In this document: positions 59,978-61,133 of the stretch, in pieces
Position numbering within the stretch: the first letter of the stretch is position 1
How the letters are laid out: each line of letters begins with the position of its first letter
Source of the DNA: RGIG5327 sp045612485
GTDB lineage: Bacteria > Verrucomicrobiota > Lentisphaeria > Victivallales > UBA1829
Assembly (NCBI GenBank): GCA_045612485.1
Contig: JAZKZE010000120.1
Coordinates: 1 to 61,133 of the forward strand
Reading direction: 5' to 3'
DNA length: 61,133 bases
Notes under the pieces: model-generated
Told to the model about the DNA's origin: nothing
Seen by the model: the letters and a program-made list of their open reading frames with translations, nothing else
Database searches by the model: none
Made by a program: the position numbers and the translations under genes

Positions 59978-61133
59978 TTACTCCTTTACAATAGATTTAT
60001 GCAATTCAGCAGGCAATTCTTTCAAATTGTAGAACTGTTCGGTATGCTGGGCATCCTGACCGCTGTATTCGCCGCTTCCCAGTCTGCGTTCCATTTTGTG
60101 GATACGGGTACGGATATAGCGTACCTCCATATCTTTTTCCAGTGTGACATCATCAAAGCAGTAAACAGCTTTTCTGTCACCGGTCTGCTGAAGGATCTCC
60201 GGAATGACAGCAACCTTTTTGGGGATCATAACTCTCCATGCCTTTTTATCAAAGGAGCCTTCCACAGAGTAAGTCGCCCTGCGGACAAAACGCATTTGAT
60301 GAAATACCGTAGTGATACGGCTGATGAACTGTCTTTCCCCCAGGTCGATCATCGTCCATCCGATTCCCAGACCGGGAGTCCAGCTTGTGGCAAAATTGTT
60401 GTCATAGGCACAAACGGCTTTACCAAGACCATATTCCCTGCTGGCATCTGCATTGATATCACCTGTCCCTTCCACAAGGTTCAGAGTACGGTGGACTCTT
60501 TTATTCTGTGTCCAGGTTTTCACATCTTTACTTTTGCCTCTGATGAAAGAACGGATCTCTCCGACAAGTTCTTTACAGGTCTTCTTTTCCTGAAGCAGAT
60601 CTTTGATTTTTGCATAATCGGATGCCAACATAAATTTTACAGGGAGCATCTCATATTCCACACGCAGGATATGGATGCGGTTCTGCTCTTTCTTGGCTGC
60701 TTTCAAGGCTTCCTGCATGATTTTGTAACATTCGGCAGTTACTTCGGGAGCTTCAAAAGGAGCTTTGGAGAGTGTTCCGCCGCTTGTCATCCCCACAAAT
60801 CCACTTTTCCAATGTACATCACGCAAATATTTGTAATATTTTTTCACATAGGGGCCGGCCGCAGGTCCGAAATATTCATTGCAGAAAGTTGTTTCCAGTT
60901 CTTCCCCGTCTCCGCACTCTTCCGGATCCCACATGGCTCTGGCAAGAAGCCAGGAACGGAAAGGACAGCCCTGATTATAAGTAAGTCTGCCAACAGCATG
61001 ATTTTCCTGGGGGAAGAATCCGATCACATTGCGTTTGGCAAAGATTTTGATATTGTGCAGATTCAAAAGCTGATCCGGGAAAGTCATCAGGCGGTGTCCG
61101 CCCCACACATAGTCCCAGATAAGGATATTTTTA
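59978..61133 (-). CDS. DUF4838-type protein with discoidin-like domain, 5' end outside the window
   Basis: The C-terminal ~385 residues of a DUF4838 protein; the frame stays open to the window edge (ILIWDYVWGGHRLMTFPDQL), so GTG 61108 is not the real start. It aligns with residues about 370-740 of the protein at 40881: IWDY..., RSWLLARAMWDPEEC, TFCNEYFGPAAGPYVKKYY, then a discoidin-like sandwich (YDNNFATSWTPGLGIGWTM) and the closing YNLKELPAEL. The signal peptide and Cys cluster would be upstream. It is followed by an atypical pseudopilin, the same pair as at 40881-43823 but inverted. Confidence 0.82.
   Translation of the reverse strand, partial: KNILIWDYVWGGHRLMTFPDQLLNLHNIKIFAKRNVIGFFPQENHAVGRLTYNQGCPFRSWLLARAMWDPEECGDGEELETTFCNEYFGPAAGPYVKKYYKYLRDVHWKSGFVGMTSGGTLSKAPFEAPEVTAECYKIMQEALKAAKKEQNRIHILRVEYEMLPVKFMLASDYAKIKDLLQEKKTCKELVGEIRSFIRGKSKDVKTWTQNKRVHRTLNLVEGTGDINADASREYGLGKAVCAYDNNFATSWTPGLGIGWTMIDLGERQFISRITTVFHQMRFVRRATYSVEGSFDKKAWRVMIPKKVAVIPEILQQTGDRKAVYCFDDVTLEKDMEVRYIRTRIHKMERRLGSGEYSGQDAQHTEQFYNLKELPAELHKSIVKE

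Overview
The window reads as accessory, carbohydrate-centred chromosome from a Lentisphaerota-type bacterium (Victivallales-like). This is an inference. It rests on six small proteins with a prepilin-like N-terminus (FTLIELLVVIAIIAIL or a variant), several with a C-terminal H-X9-DG motif; on several large secreted DUF4838-type proteins; and on many glycoside hydrolases mixed with Gfo/Idh oxidoreductases. I saw no rRNA or tRNA gene, CRISPR array, SusC/SusD pair, sulfatase or obvious transporter.

Layout. 0-0.7 kb: an AT-rich remnant of a replication or polymerase-like protein of phage or plasmid type, plus a small reading frame leaving the window. 0.7-10.2 kb: a GntR-type regulator divergent from a module of secreted DUF4838 protein, small secreted protein, pseudopilin and second DUF4838 protein, then a CE15-like esterase overlapping a sugar isomerase. 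10.5-10.9 kb: a chimera of a DinJ/RelB antitoxin N-terminus and a serine-recombinase C-terminal domain. 11.2-14.3 kb: an AraC regulator divergent from an SDR dehydrogenase, then a GH28 gene. 14.4-22.1 kb: a second GntR-type regulator divergent from an operon of pseudopilin, 1229-aa secreted protein, metallo-beta-lactamase-fold hydrolase and polysaccharide pyruvyl transferase-like protein. 22.3-22.9 kb: a LOG-family gene. 23.1-35.4 kb: an AraC regulator with near-identical operator/promoter sequences on both sides, one facing an 892-aa cytoplasmic hydrolase-like protein plus GH29 fucosidase, the other a 1310-aa secreted protein plus GH36, pseudopilin and LamG-like protein. 35.5-38.7 kb: an orphan glycyl radical enzyme divergent from another AraC regulator. 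38.8-43.8 kb: TPR protein, pseudopilin, DUF4838 protein and atypical pseudopilin. 43.9-44.4 kb: decayed IS256-type transposase. 44.4-50.0 kb: GH63-like, Gfo/Idh, GH20 and amidohydrolase. 50.05-61.1 kb, minus strand: a truncated AraC remnant and, transcribed towards it, a long run of DUF4838 (partial), atypical pseudopilin, Gfo/Idh, GH29, Gfo/Idh, esterase, GH63-like and FAD oxidoreductase.

How it fits together. The repeated logic is a local regulator, an exported DUF4838 or LamG-type protein with its own pseudopilin, and cytoplasmic enzymes (fucosidases, galactosidase, GH28, GH20, GH63, sugar dehydrogenases, isomerase) that would dismantle imported oligosaccharides. Fucose, galactose, hexosamine and uronic-acid activities together suggest host or plant complex glycans, but the substrate is not proven by sequence. 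The arms at 40.9-47.2 kb and 52.0-61.1 kb carry paralogous genes in opposite orientation, suggesting duplication with inversion.
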